From Diphasiastrum complanatum (taxonomy: Eukaryota; Streptophyta; Lycopodiopsida; Lycopodiales; Lycopodiaceae), in contig CM055109.1 in NCBI GenBank assembly GCA_029204225.1, positions 22,656,422 through 22,720,421 on the forward strand: a DNA stretch of 64,000 nucleotides, given 5' to 3'. Position 1 is the stretch's first letter; every line of letters starts with the position of its first letter. Under the pieces are notes generated by a model that had not been told where the DNA came from, did no database searches, and was given only the letters and a program-made list of their open reading frames with translations. This document shows, piece after piece, positions 48,777 through 59,916 of this stretch. The translations under genes were made by a program, and so were the position numbers.

Positions 48777-49565
48777 CTAGTGGTTCATGTAATTAGGATT
48801 ACATGAAGGTGATGAACTTTTGTTTTGGAGTAGATCAACCCATTTGGAAGATTTATAGCTTAGTGTATCTCTTGGAATTTGAATTAGTATTGAAAGGATG
48901 AAAGGATGAGACTTCTTCTTGCCTTTAGATGTGAAGTTTGCTTTCACATCACCATTATGTAGTGATAAGGACCCCATTCTTGTTTTGAGGTGTAGAATCC
49001 TACTCTCCTCAGCCACAAGAACATTATGTAATTTTTCAATTGATGGAAGTTGGTCTTGAATAGAAAAAGATTGAACTAGATTAGAGAACTCATCTCCTAA
49101 TCCATTCAAGATTACTTGTACTAGTTCATTATCTTGGATCTTCTCTCCTATAGATCTAAATTCTTTGTTCAAGGATTTTATCCTTAGAACATACTCTTGT
49201 CCATTTTCTCCACTTCCCCTCATGCTTTGCAAGATAAAGTTTCTTAGCATAAGCACTCTTGAAGTGTTATTGGATTCATAAATGCTCTTTAGTGAATCCC
49301 AAGCCTCTTTTGATGTGGTACAAGAAGCCACCTCCTTCAAGAGGTCAGTGCTTACATTTAACTTCAAGCAATGTAGGGCTAATCTAACCTTCTTCTTGTA
49401 TTTTAGTTGTTCTTGGGGAGCTTGAGGCTCTTCCTCAACTCCTAAGACAATATCAAAGAGATCATGAACCACTAGTAGTGATTCCATTCTTACTTTCCAA
49501 ATGGAATAGTTTGTGGAAGTTAGTTTCTCACTAGATTCTAACATATATCCACCCATGGATGTCAT
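48777..49565 (-). pseudogene. Ty1/copia gag, truncated at zinc knuckle
   Basis: An open frame of 262 codons starting at 49565: MTSMGGYMLESSEKLTSTNY, SIWKVRMESLLVVHDLFDIV, LHCLKLNVSTDLLKEVASC, EAWDSLKSIYESNNTSRVLM and ELVQVILNGLGDEFSNLVQS. This is the copia Gag (UBN2-type) domain, intact. After SKGKKKSHP the sequence no longer resembles Gag; the CCHC knuckle and all pol are absent. Its own primer site and 5' LTR lie upstream at 50146-51013. It could still encode a capsid-like protein. Confidence 0.88.
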
Positions 49566-50145
49566 TTTGAATGAAAGCCTATGAGATACACAAAGTTCTC
49601 TTGATAAGGTGTGATCTAAGTTAGATTTCTAGCTTTCAAGAGGCTTCTAATCTCGGCCCAATCAATCCTAGTTCAACTTGGATGATGGTATAATAGATCA
49701 ACTACAAATATCCTTGCAATTCACTCCTCTAAGTGATTGATTCTAGTTCAAATTGGTTTGATATTCCACACACCTTAATATCTGAACAAATCAGCCTTAA
49801 AGATTTGATCTAATGCTTCAAAATGAATTACTTCAATGACTCAAATCACCATTTGATCACTAGCATTCAATAGATTGAACCTAGATCTAGACAATGCACT
49901 AAAAACCTTGAATTTTGGACTAGTATGCACTTTTTTGGATCAAAAACACTTATGGAAGTTAATTTAAAGGTTGTTGTATGGTTTCACACGTGTGGACAGT
50001 ACTTAAGCAGCCCAAAAATTGATCTTGACCAAAAACAATGATGTTACTTCTCTCTTTGAACTCGCCCTCTCAATAAGAACTCAAAAACAATAAATTGTCA
50101 ATGATTTCTCAAGTACTATTAATCATTTAGATCACTCTTAGACTT

Positions 50146-50158
50146 GGCTCTGATACCA
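50146..50158 (-). other. Primer binding site, initiator Met tRNA type
   Basis: TGGTATCAGAGCC on the minus strand, adjacent to an LTR end reading ...TTGACA. About 580 bp upstream of the copia gag at 49565. Confidence 0.93.
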
Positions 50159-51013
50159 TGTCAATTTTTAGAGAAAAAGGACAAATATTGATTGTACTAT
50201 CAATCATTAAGAGTTATTGATTGCTTAATTTAAAGATCTATCAAGTTCTAGATGTTAGATCTTGATCCAGATGCTTTGCACTATGATTTAAGCAAGAGCA
50301 ATGGATCAAATGATCAAACACATGGATGGGCGGCCTCACACATGTGGAGGATAGTACCTATACAGCATGTTTACAGAGAGTAAAGTACATTAACTTACAA
50401 ATGCATTTCATTCATCAAAACTCAAGACAAATGTGGAAATCTCAACAAAACTAGAATTTGCCAATGTCACATCAACTTGTTATTGATCTGGTTAATGATC
50501 TCTTTATAGATCAAGTACATCCACGAGCTGTGTACTGTCCAGCAGGCCTTCACACGTGTGAAGAGTGCCTAATTATCCAGATCCACCAATGGGAGTCATA
50601 TGTGCTCATTTCCCAAAGTTGACTGTTCTCTTTGGCTAGAAAACAAAAAGCTAGTCTTCCACATTTATAGGAATATTCCCTATAAAATAGGATCTAATGG
50701 AATATTCCTATCTTATCTTCTAGAAGCTTATCCACACGTGTGAATGGTATCTTGACATGTGTGAGTAATAACTCATTCACATGGAAGTCCAATCTATTGA
50801 CAAAACATTTGACCAATTTGACCATTTTTAAGATTCTACTCCAAGGTCAATTTCACACTAGTGTAGATCAAGCTAAAACCAATCTAACTTAATAAAAATG
50901 ACTTATGTAGATTCTTTCACACGTGGGGACAGACTCCACATGTGTGAGATCCTATCAAGCTCAAATAACTTGAGATCTACAAGATACAACAAGTTGGAAG
51001 TGATATTTTAACA
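50159..51013 (-). repeat. Probable 5' LTR of minus-strand copia
   Basis: On the minus strand it ends TTGACA right at the primer site. A likely start is TGTTAAAATATC at 51013, giving about 855 bp. No second copy is in the window, so the far end is inferred. It holds two perfect cacacgtgtg palindromes (50551-50560 and 50733-50742) and several variants. Confidence 0.6.
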
Positions 51014-52259
51014 AAGACATCACCAAAACTGTGACAAGAAATTTTAAGCAAGTGCGCCCCCTCTTCAAGATTGTGAATGTTTGGGCTTTGAATTTGTAAT
51101 CTACTAAAACCTGGGTTGGAATGACTCCTTCGTTAGATATTTATGAGTTTAGTTACGATTTTTTGGGGCCTTGTTATGGATTGGAATGTGTTCCATTTTG
51201 GAACATGCAACCATAATGTTTTCTATATCGCAATTCAGTGCAACATTTCATCAATTTTAAAGAATCTAAAAATTGTCAAGACATTTTTTTTTAACCAAAC
51301 AATTCATTCTAGACATAAGACAAACTACTTGTCCCAACAAATCTAAAAAACAAGTCAATTGTTTGCCACGCATGGCAAATCTCAAAAAATGTAATTTTGC
51401 CACGCATGGTACTATCACACGTGGCAAATCTCCAGATTACTTGTCATAGAAAAAAGTGGTTATTTAACGACTTTCCATGCTTGTGCCACGCGTGGCTGTG
51501 CCACGCAAAGAAATTTGGCGCTCGTTTTATTTAAAAATATGGATTTTGAATTTTTGCCATGTGAAAATTCAAACCCATTCTCTTGCCTCCCCGGACCCAT
51601 AGTCAACCCATTTTTGACCGATAGGGGTGCCTGAAAATTATTAGCATGGATGTGCCACACGTGGTAGAGCCACACCAAGAAAAGACAAAATTTTGGCTAA
51701 GTCTCAAGTTTGCGTGGTAGCGTCGCATGGCAAAACGCCTACATATGTAGTTGTGGATGGAATATTTCTCGATTTACCTGAAAGCTTGTCGTCTTTCTTG
51801 ATTTTAAATGGCTTTTATGTAAGTCTGCTTTAGATAAAACTTTTTCTAATATGGAAATAGCTTGCTTTGAAGATGCCTCTGGTTTGGTATTCCACACAAA
51901 CGATATATGGAGATATATTATTTTTTCTATCATACACACCTCTGCATAGAGTGTACAAATATGAACATTATGAATTGGAATCAATAGCACTAGTTTCCAA
52001 TTTGCATCTTATCTCTTGATATATTTGTACTCCTCAGCATGTCCTTTGTTGTCTTCATGCAATACAAACAAGGGTGTAGGGTCGTAGATCTTGCGTAGTA
52101 TAGCCCTCCCGCCTATCAACAAGGGTTAGTTCACTGGATAGGTACCTAACTATGCATAGATGCTACTTCTAGTTAGTTTCTTACTTTTCGTCTAACTCTA
52201 CCTTCACTAACACTACTCACACTAATTCTACTCTTCCTAAACTAACTTCATCATGATTT
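51014..52259. other. No recognised gene
   Basis: Flank of the copia LTR, then the palindrome cluster noted separately, then AT-rich DNA. Open frames at 51143-51346 and 51739-51990 have no motif. Confidence 0.4.
51360..51740. repeat. Cluster of GCCACG(C)GTGGC-type palindromes
   Basis: tgccacgcatggcaa, tgccacgcatggta, cacacgtggcaa, tgccacgcgtggctgtgccacg and tgtgccacacgtggtagagcc occur within 380 bp. They look like diverged copies of one short inverted motif. No known element was identified. Confidence 0.7.
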
Positions 52260-52893
52260 TGGGTGAAGAGAGAGAATAGAATAGAAGAGGGAGAAGAAGG
52301 AGAAGATAGAAAGAGAGAGATGAGATGGAGGTTAGCTCAAATGCTCAATTTCATTGCTTATGGAAAAAACTTTAACTAGCATAAACCAAAAAGCATGAGA
52401 AATGAAAATAACAAACAATCACAACAATAGCATAAGCAAGAGTGATTAGCAAATGATGATGCTTGAGCTCTCAAAATGATCGAGTCTCCTCCTCTCTATT
52501 AAGCATGACAATAGTGTACAATTGGTGCATTTTTATAAAATGGGGAAGGCCCTTGCCCCAAAATCCTATTGGCTAATATTTACATTGATCCTATCCATTC
52601 GTCTTGGACCAACTTGATCCAAGGGTCCATAAAAAGTACATTGAAATTCACAAGATTCATGTGAGTCCCAATTTAAACCGAACTCTAAAAAGTAATCTTC
52701 TAAGTTTAAAAATGACTTTGGGCCTCTAGTTTTATTTTAATTCAAAGGCCCAAGTCTATTTTATTTTATTTACACTTAAGCTCAATGTGTGCTCATTGGG
52801 CCATGGGCTTACGCGCGCAGGATGCCATGCCCTCGCAACACATTTTATTGGTCAAATTTATTTATTTACAATTCGTTGGGAATACCCCCAACA
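52260..52893 (-). repeat. LTR-like dispersed repeat, copy 2
   Basis: Shares ordered blocks with 15360-15835, including the end ...cccccaaca at 52893 followed by the ctcggcac block. Read on the minus strand it starts TGTTGGGGGTATTCCC. GA-rich DNA lies at its other side (about 52265-52325). It is probably the 3' LTR of the minus-strand element whose coding part is at 52900-54607. Confidence 0.6.
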
Positions 52894-52899
52894 GGACCC

Positions 52900-54607
52900 A
52901 CGGCCTGAAGTAGTGCCGGTCCCTCGGCACTTTGCCGGTTTAGTAAAAAGTCTGCTTCGCCCGTCTTTGTTGGATTAGGTAGGTCGGGACATCCTCCATA
53001 AAGTTGAGGCGGTCCAGTTTCGTCAAGTCCTTGGGCATGTGAAGGGACTTGTGGACTCCTCTCAGCCAATCTTGGTCGACCCACGTTGGAAATCTGCGTG
53101 TCCATGGATAGCCAAGAAGGGCAGCTTAGTGATACACATGAGCGACTGGCAGCTGATCTTCGACTTTGTTTGAAGGTAGAGCCTTATTAAGATCAAAGAA
53201 TATGGGGGGGGAGAAAATTGTCCCATTTAGTTTCTATCCCCATTAGATTCTCTAAGTCCCGGACGTAAGTGGCTGCCGCGCGGACTGTTGGATCAGGGCA
53301 GTTGAAATAATGATTCGCAAATGTGGTGAGAGCCCTTCTGGCATTTACATCCGTAGTCCAACCGTACTCTGATGGAATGATCGTCCAATTGAAGTTTTAA
53401 ATTGTGAGCTTATCTAGAGAGGTGCCGCATTCTGCCCATTTGGATTGTTGTGTATATGGCAGGAAGTGCACGTTCACTCGTAATTATTGCGGACTTGTCA
53501 CATAGGCCTTGATGGCCGCAAGGTCTCTTTCAAACAACTGCTGATGCCACTCTGGTTGTGGTTGGAGGGCGAGTAATGCTTGCAGCACCTTGCCCTTTAT
53601 TGTTTGAGTTGAAAACAATATCTGTCAGCCGCCTCTTGATGACTCGTGGGGATACTCTGATAGGAATTCATTTATTTTCTCCTCCATGGACTTTGGTCTT
53701 CGGAAGGCCCAGCTGGCAGATATGGTGCACGAACCTCTGGATGATGTGGCTTGTCCTTCCTCTTGGCTTTTCCTGGTACCTGCACCTTGGCCCTGGTCTC
53801 GCGTCTCAGCACCCGCGTCTGTTGGTCCTTGGTCTTGGCCTTCGGACCCTTGATCTTAACTAAATCCCCTTGCTGCTTGCTGGCTTTGGTCCTGGCTTGT
53901 ACTGGCCTGTGCAGCGTCAAAAATAGGTGGCGGTGGAATCACCACGGGGGTGGCTGGGCCTTCTTCTCCATGAACTGTGGGCAAGCCTTGAGGGCTTGTT
54001 TGGCCTGGACGAGCTCGTGAGTTGCGCTTGTCCGATATTTATTGAATTTTGCCTGGTAGCTATTTAAGGTTTGGCTATAGACCTATGCCTGACGCCGAAA
54101 GAGATTCATTTCTGATTCAGATAGCGGTCTTGAGTCTGGTGCAGGTTGAGCTAACCAAACGAGCTTTTCATTTTGTAGGGCTTTGACTTCCGCCCCCAGA
54201 CGCGTATTCTCTGCTTCCAATATTTGTAATTGCGCCTGGATGGGAGCAAGCCATTGGGATGCTTTAGATTGAAGCTCCTGCACCTTCGTGGAGGCCTCTG
54301 TCACCACTTTGGAGAGGCTTTGGATATATAGATTGAGGCCCTCCTCCTTCTGCTGCAGCTTGGCAATCTCCCGATGCCCTTCTTGCTCATGTTGGTGTGT
54401 TAGGATTAGCTCATGCTGCAGCTTGGTGAGTTTCGCTCGCAACCGTGTGTTGCTTGTGGCCAGGTGTAGTACACTACTTTCCAAAATTGCTTTGGCTGCT
54501 ACCACCTCTAGGATGTATTTGCCCAGAGTCTGGTACGCCATCGTTAGGTCGGTGGGAGTAGACGGTACACTGGCATTGGTAGAGGCTTGTGTTGTATCGG
54601 CCCCGAC
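52900..54607 (-). pseudogene. Unidentified retroelement ORF, coiled-coil and C-terminal part
   Basis: Minus-strand frame beginning at the copia insertion site. The open part 54083-54613 carries a heptad-rich region (LTKLQHELILTHQHEQEGHR, IAKLQQKEEGLNLYIQSLSK, IQAQLQILEAENTRLGAEVK), a long coiled coil. After stops and frame changes there is a Lys/Pro-rich segment (53672-53920). A further protein-like stretch follows (RDLAAIKAYVTSPQ, STIIPSEYGW-like, DPTVRAAATYVRDLENLMGI at about 53200-53540). The N-terminal part is at 59920-60214, beyond the inserted copia. The family is not one I can name; the position inside an LTR-like repeat suggests a Gag-type or accessory ORF of a large gypsy or LARD-like element. 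Confidence 0.6.
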
Positions 54608-55199
54608 TGTCAAAAAAATTGAAAAATCTATCTAATGTTGTGAGTATGGGTCCTAAAAATGCCAAAGATGAATTGAGCTCTTTTGGCTTAGTAAAGACCC
54701 ATCTTAGAATAAAATATTCAAGGTAGGTAGAAGTAGAAACTTGAGCTACCATAGGAATTGCCATTTGTACTTTACATGCCACATTTAATGCATGAAAAGA
54801 CTATGTGGCACAATTAGACATAGTGAGGTGGCTTGGATAAGTCTAGATAGCTTGAGAGGTGGATCCACAACTCCAATTCAACTCAAAGTAGGAGAAGAGT
54901 CCATGGATCTATATATATGTGATGTACTCTCATTGAGAAATGATGAAATTTGTGTGTAATGCAAATTTGGAGACAAGCTCTTTGTGCCCTCTCTCTCTCC
55001 ACGAGTTTTGTACCTTCTGTTTTCTCTCTCTAGCCGAGTAGAGGCATTTATGATGCTTTGTTTTGCTTGTAACACAATAATATTGCTTGTATGATCAGCT
55101 TTCCCATTGACAACCAATGCTAGTCTGATTTTTATGGTGTTATTGTGCTTAGGAGATAAAAATACATGTGTAGGACATCCCACACGTGTGAATTCAGCA
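54608..55199 (+). repeat. 5' LTR of the young copia
   Basis: 592 bp, TGTCAAAAAAATTG...GAATTCAGCA, with tctatatatatgtg near 54910 as a possible TATA box, short CT runs near 55000-55035 and a cacacgtgtg palindrome at 55181-55190. Confidence 0.95.
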
Positions 55200-55212
55200 T
55201 GGTATCAGAGCC
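55200..55212 (+). other. Primer binding site, initiator Met tRNA type
   Basis: tggtatcagagcc directly after the 5' LTR. Confidence 0.96.
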
Positions 55213-55948
55213 TACCTAAGTTTTACAAGCAAATCTAATCAAAAAGTTCGCAGATCTGATCAGATTTCAAGCTAGGAATTGTCTAGATTCTACCTTCTAG
55301 CTAGTTTACAGTTTTCTTGTGATTCTGAGCTTCAAACCACATTGAATGGGCCAAATCAAGTACTGTACGGAATTTCAGGTGCTGACATGTGTGAAATCTG
55401 CCCATTTTCAGATTGGTGGTTCTCTCTCACCTCAGATCCAAATTTCAAGCAAATTAGCCCACTAGAAAGCTAGAAATGTGTAGAATCTGATGCAATTTGA
55501 ATCATGAAAGTTGGATAAGCCAATCAAAAGCTTTTGAAGAGTCGTAGGTAGGGCACCTAGACCTGTGGCAAATCATGTGTACATGTCATTTATTGCCTGA
55601 ATGATCACAAAAATCATCCAGAAGCTACACAATCTCATCTATATGTGATTTAAACAAAACTTATAGGTTCTAGGCAAATTGTTTTATACAAATAGATTGT
55701 ATTTGAGTCAATTTGACATTTTTGGAATATTTTACACGTGTGAAATTCAGAGAACCATAACTTTTGCCATACTTCATCTTTTTTGATGATTCAAATCTTG
55801 TTTTAGAGAGATTGTCAAGCTAGTGAGATCTATCTCACAGTTTTTTGCTGAGTCTTACATAGGATTTGATTCTGTACCCTTGATTGGTTCCTATAGTGAG
55901 AAGAAAAGCAATTCTTTCATCCATCTTTTTTGATTTTCATCATTCTTT

Positions 55949-57000
55949 ATGATTTCAATGGGTGTCTTCCTATTAGAAGCAAGTGAAAGATTGTCAACCT
56001 CCAATTACTCAATTTGGAAGGTTAGAATGGAATCTGTCTTAATACTACAAGATGTGATGGATATTGTACTTGGCATTGAAGAAGAACCACAAATTCCTCA
56101 AGAAATTTCAAAGTACAAAAAGAGAGCCAGGATGGCTCTACATTATATTAAGATGAATGTCTCAAATGACGTTTTGAGAGAAATTGGTACTTGTACTAAT
56201 GCCAAAAATGCTTGGGATACTCTCAAGTCTATCTATGAGGCAAAAAATACTTCTAGACTTCTAACACTAAGAAACCAGATTTTTCAAAGTGTACAGAGAA
56301 GTGATGAATGTGCTTCAGCCTATGTAATGAGAGTTAAAGACCTCCATAGAAAATTGTAATGCATAGGAGACTCCATCAACCATATACTTGAACGACTAAA
56401 GGAGGAATATGACAACCTTGTTCAGAGTTATGCCATTAAGGAGGAGCTACCAAGTTTGGAAGCACTCCAAAGTGTGCTCATTTCTGAAGAATCAAGACAA
56501 GAGTATAAACTCTTGAAAATGGAGAGACTGTCTCTCAGCATTGATGGTAAAGCTCTCTTTACCAAAGACAAGCACAAGACAAGAAGTAAGAATCAACACC
56601 AATTCTCTTCAAGCAAGAACAATCTTATTTCCAAGGAGAAAGGAGATGAGGATGAGTCATCTCAAGCTTCTACATCCAAGAAGAAGAAGAAAAACATCAA
56701 GTGTTTCTTTTATGGCAAGAAGGGGCATTATGCCACCAATTGCTTCAAGAAGAAGAGTCAATTCAAGCAAGCCAACATTTCTAATGAAGAGAAGGAAGAT
56801 GCTCATGCAAGTGATGAAGAGGAATCTCTTATGGTCTCGAGTTTTTCTTCATCACCTTTCAAGAAGGATGGTTCGTGGTATATAGACAGTGGAGCTTCCT
56901 CACATATGTGTAGCTCCAAGTATTCTTTTTCATCTACGTCACCTTATGAAGGAGCCAAGAAGTCCATCTACACAGCAAATGATCATGAGTGTGCTATTGA
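55949..57000 (+). pseudogene. Copia gag and protease
   Basis: Gag starts at 55949 (MISMGVFLLEASERLSTSNY), with KVRMESVLILQDVMDIVLGI, LHYIKMNVSNDVLREIGTC and AWDTLKSIYEAKNTSRLLTL. A TAA at 56357-56359 interrupts it; the same frame resumes (LERLKEEYDNLVQSYAIKEE). The zinc knuckle reads CFFYGKKGHYATNC, with Tyr for the second Cys. The protease site WYIDSGASSHMCS is intact (about 56875-56915). The protease C-terminal half is missing: after YTANDHECAIE the frame jumps to integrase. The shared frame is the usual copia single polyprotein. Confidence 0.93.
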
Positions 57001-57611
57001 AGTCATCATACACTCGGATGTGCACTTCTCATCTTCAAAGAGCAAGGGTGGTGCTACTTGCTTTGTAACTTTCATTGATGATTTCACTAGATTTACTTGG
57101 GTATATCTTTTTCAAAATCTATGGTGTTTGACTATTTCCTAAAGTTCAAAGCTCTAGTTGAAAAGCAATTTTCTTACAAAATCAAGATTCTTAGAAGTGA
57201 TGGAGGTGGTGAGTACACTTCCAATAAATTTCATGATTATTGTGAGTTGAAGGCATTAAAATGGAGTTTTCTTGTGCATATACACTATCTCAAAATGGGG
57301 TGGCTGAAAGAAAGAATAGAACACTGTGTGAATGTGCCAAAACCATCAGAATTGAGGCATCTTTGCCAAAAGTCTATTGGGGTGAGGCTATCAATTGTTC
57401 AAACTATCTTTGCAATAGACTCCCTCATGTTACACTTGGAGGAAAATCACCATATAAAGCACTCTATTTGAAGAAACCTAAGGTTGACCACCTTAGAGTG
57501 TTTGGATGCATATGCTTTGTCCATATTCCCTTGGAAACGAGAAAGAAGGATGATCCTTGTGCAAGCAAAGGAGTAATGGTTGGATATTCATCCAATAAGA
57601 AAGCCTATTGA
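57001..57611 (+). pseudogene. Copia integrase
   Basis: Starts in the catalytic core: IHSDVHFSSSKSKGGATCF (first Asp) and FVTFIDDFTRFTWVYLF. A frameshift near 57110 follows, then ILRSDGGGEYTSNKF (second Asp). After another frame change, LSQNGVAERKNRTLCECAKT carries the catalytic Glu. SPYKALYLKKPKVDHLRVFG and VMVGYSSNKKAY end the domain at a TGA (57609-57611) where the family usually has Arg, consistent with CGA to TGA. The GAG-pre-integrase zinc-binding part is absent because of the upstream deletion. Confidence 0.92.
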
Positions 57612-57617
57612 ATCTAC

Positions 57618-59444
57618 ATGCTCTCTACCTCTAAAGTAATTTATAGTATAGATGTAGTCTTCCATGAAGAAGAAAAGTCCAATCTTGGAGGGGCCGAGAT
57701 CAAGCAACCTCAAAATCTATCACCTGTTATTATTGAAGACAATCAACATATGGAGGAGTCAAGATTTGAAGATGGAAGTCCTCGGATTTTCACTCCTAGA
57801 AGATCCATGAGGGAGAAATTCGAGCCCAAGAGGCTCACTTATGATGACAAAGGAGAACAAGTGGATCTTGATTCCACTTATGCTTATTTTGTTTCTCATG
57901 AGGAGCCCAAAGATGTTCAAGAAGCCCTCAATACCAAGGAGTGGTATGAGGCCATGAAGATTGAATATGATGCCTTGATCACCAACCACACATGGGAGCT
58001 AGTGGATCCACCACCTTACATGCATATCATTGGATGCAAGTGGGTGTTCAAGATCAAGTACAATCATGATGGCTCCATCAACAAGTACAAGGCAAGATTG
58101 TGTGCTAAAGGCTTTGCACAAATATATGACCTTGACTATGAAGAAACCTTTGCTCCTGTAGCAAAAATGGTGACAATAAGAATCATAATCTCTCTTGCCT
58201 TATTTTTTAAGTGAAAAATGTTTCAACTTGATGTCTCCAACGCTTTTTTGAATGGCTATCTTGAGGAGGATATATACATGGAACAGCCTCAAGGATTTAT
58301 CAAGGATAAATCTAAGGTGTGTTTGCTATTTAGAAGTCTTTATGGCTTAAAGCAAGCACCTAGATCATGGTATTCAAGACTCAACAACTTTCTACTTTCA
58401 TTAGGATTTGTGCTTAGTGACTGTGATCCTTCTATGTACTTAAAATTTGATGGTAGTAATATTGTCATTCTCCTAATCTATGTAGATGACATTATTCTTA
58501 GTGGAAGTTGTTTGATGCTAGTTCAAGAAACCAAAGATGCATTAGGAAAAGAATTTAAAATGCAAGATCTAAGAGAGATCCATTACATTTTGGGCCTTGA
58601 GATTGATTTTCATGAAGAGTATGCTTTTATTTGTCAATCTAGATATGTCTTTTCTATGTTGAGAAAATTCAATATGCAAAATTGTAAAGGCATAGATACT
58701 CCCATGGAGCAACATGTAAAAGATCCTATTAAAGGTGATGAAAGATCCTTCGAGGACATCACACTTTATAGAAGTCTTATAGGCTCTTTAATTTGGCTTA
58801 CTATCACTAGACCCGATTTGAGCTATTGTGTGCACAAATTGAGTCAATTTATGCAAGATCCCAAGATCCAACATTGGAAGATGGCCAAGAGAGTTCTAAG
58901 ATACGTATCTTCTACTCAAGATTATGGTTTATTGTACAAGAATGAAGATCTAACCATTGTTGGCTATTCAGATTCCGATTTTGCAAGTGATAAAATGGAT
59001 CGAAAGTCCATTAATGCATATACTATCTTTCTTGGAGGCAATCTTGTGTCTTGGCTTTCAAAGAAGCAGGATACCATATCTCTATCATCTTGTGAGGCCG
59101 AATACAAAGCACTCACTACAACAACTAAAGAGGTGCTTTGGATCAAGAGGTTAATCATGGAGCTAAATTGCATCAAATAGGATGATCTTCCCTTGATCAA
59201 ATGTGACAACATATCGGCACAAGCTCTTGCAAACAATCCTATTTTTCATGCAAGAAGCAAGCATATAGAAGTGGCACACCATTTAGTAAGGGAAAAGCTC
59301 ATTGGAGGTGAAATCAACTTAGAACATGTCGACACATCTTCATGTATTGCTGATCTTCTCACAAAGCCACTTTGCAAAAATGCCTTCTCAAAGCATAGGT
59401 CTAATCTTGGTCTTATCTCAAGATCAATGCTTGATCCACATTAG
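57618..59444 (+). pseudogene. Copia reverse transcriptase and RNase H
   Basis: RT: EWYEAMKIEYDALITNHTW, CKWVFKIKYNHDGSINKYK, YEETFAPVAKMVTIR, a TGA at 58212-58214 in place of a usual Trp, then FQLDVSNAFLNGYLEEDIYM, SLYGLKQAPRSWYSRL and the intact catalytic box LLIYVDDIILSG (about 58475-58510). RNase H: TIVGYSDSDFASD, SWLSKKQDTISLSSCEAEYK, a TAG near 59178, then IKCDNISAQALANNPIFHAR, SKHIEVAHHLVRE and IADLLTKPL. It ends at 59442-59444 just before the purine tract. The two stops, restored by single transitions, suggest decay of methylated cytosines. Confidence 0.95.
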
Positions 59445-59462
59445 ATACATTTTTAGAAGGAG

Positions 59463-59916
59463 TGTCAAAAAAATTGAAAAATCTATCTAATGTTGTGAGT
59501 ATGGGTCCTAAAAATGCCAAAGATGAATTGAGCTCTTTTGGCTTAGTAAAGACCCATCTTAGAATAAAATATTCAAGGTAGGTAGAAGTAGAAACTCGAG
59601 CTACCATAGGAATTGCCATTTGTACTTTACATGCCACATTTAATGCATGAAAAGACTATGTGGCACAATTAGACATAGTGAGGTGGCTTGGATAAGTCTA
59701 GATAGCTTGAGAGGTGGATCCACAACTCCAATTCAACTCAAAGTAGGAGAAGAGTCCATGGATCTATATATATGTGATGTACTCTCATTGAGAAATGATG
59801 AAATTTGTGTGTAATGCAAATTTGGAGACAAGCTCTTTGTGCCCTCTCTCTCTCCACGAGTTTTGTACCTTCTATTTTCTCTCTCTAGCCGAGTAGAGAC
59901 ATTTATGATGCTTTGT
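59463..59916 (+). repeat. 3' LTR of the young copia, truncated
   Basis: Matches the first 454 bp of the 5' LTR with three differences, then breaks at ...gatgctttgt and continues as the interrupted minus-strand frame. About 138 bp, including the U5 end, are missing. Confidence 0.93.

Larger units (their letters stand above)
54608..59916 (+). mobile_element. Young Ty1/copia element, nearly intact
   Basis: Plus-strand copia with a 592-bp 5' LTR, primer site, gag, protease, integrase, RT, RNase H, purine tract (agaaggag) and a 3' LTR cut short after 454 bp. The aligned LTR parts differ at three positions by eye, the lowest divergence in the window. Damage is light: four stops, at least one frameshift and an internal deletion between protease and integrase. 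It is inserted in the minus-strand coiled-coil frame, whose two halves lie on either side. Because the 3' LTR end is gone, a target duplication cannot be checked. Confidence 0.93.

Noticed and set aside
54474-54782. Minus frame with a near-identical copy at 59413-59637
   Set aside because: Shadow frame across the copia LTR pair, partly overlapping the interrupted coiled-coil ORF.
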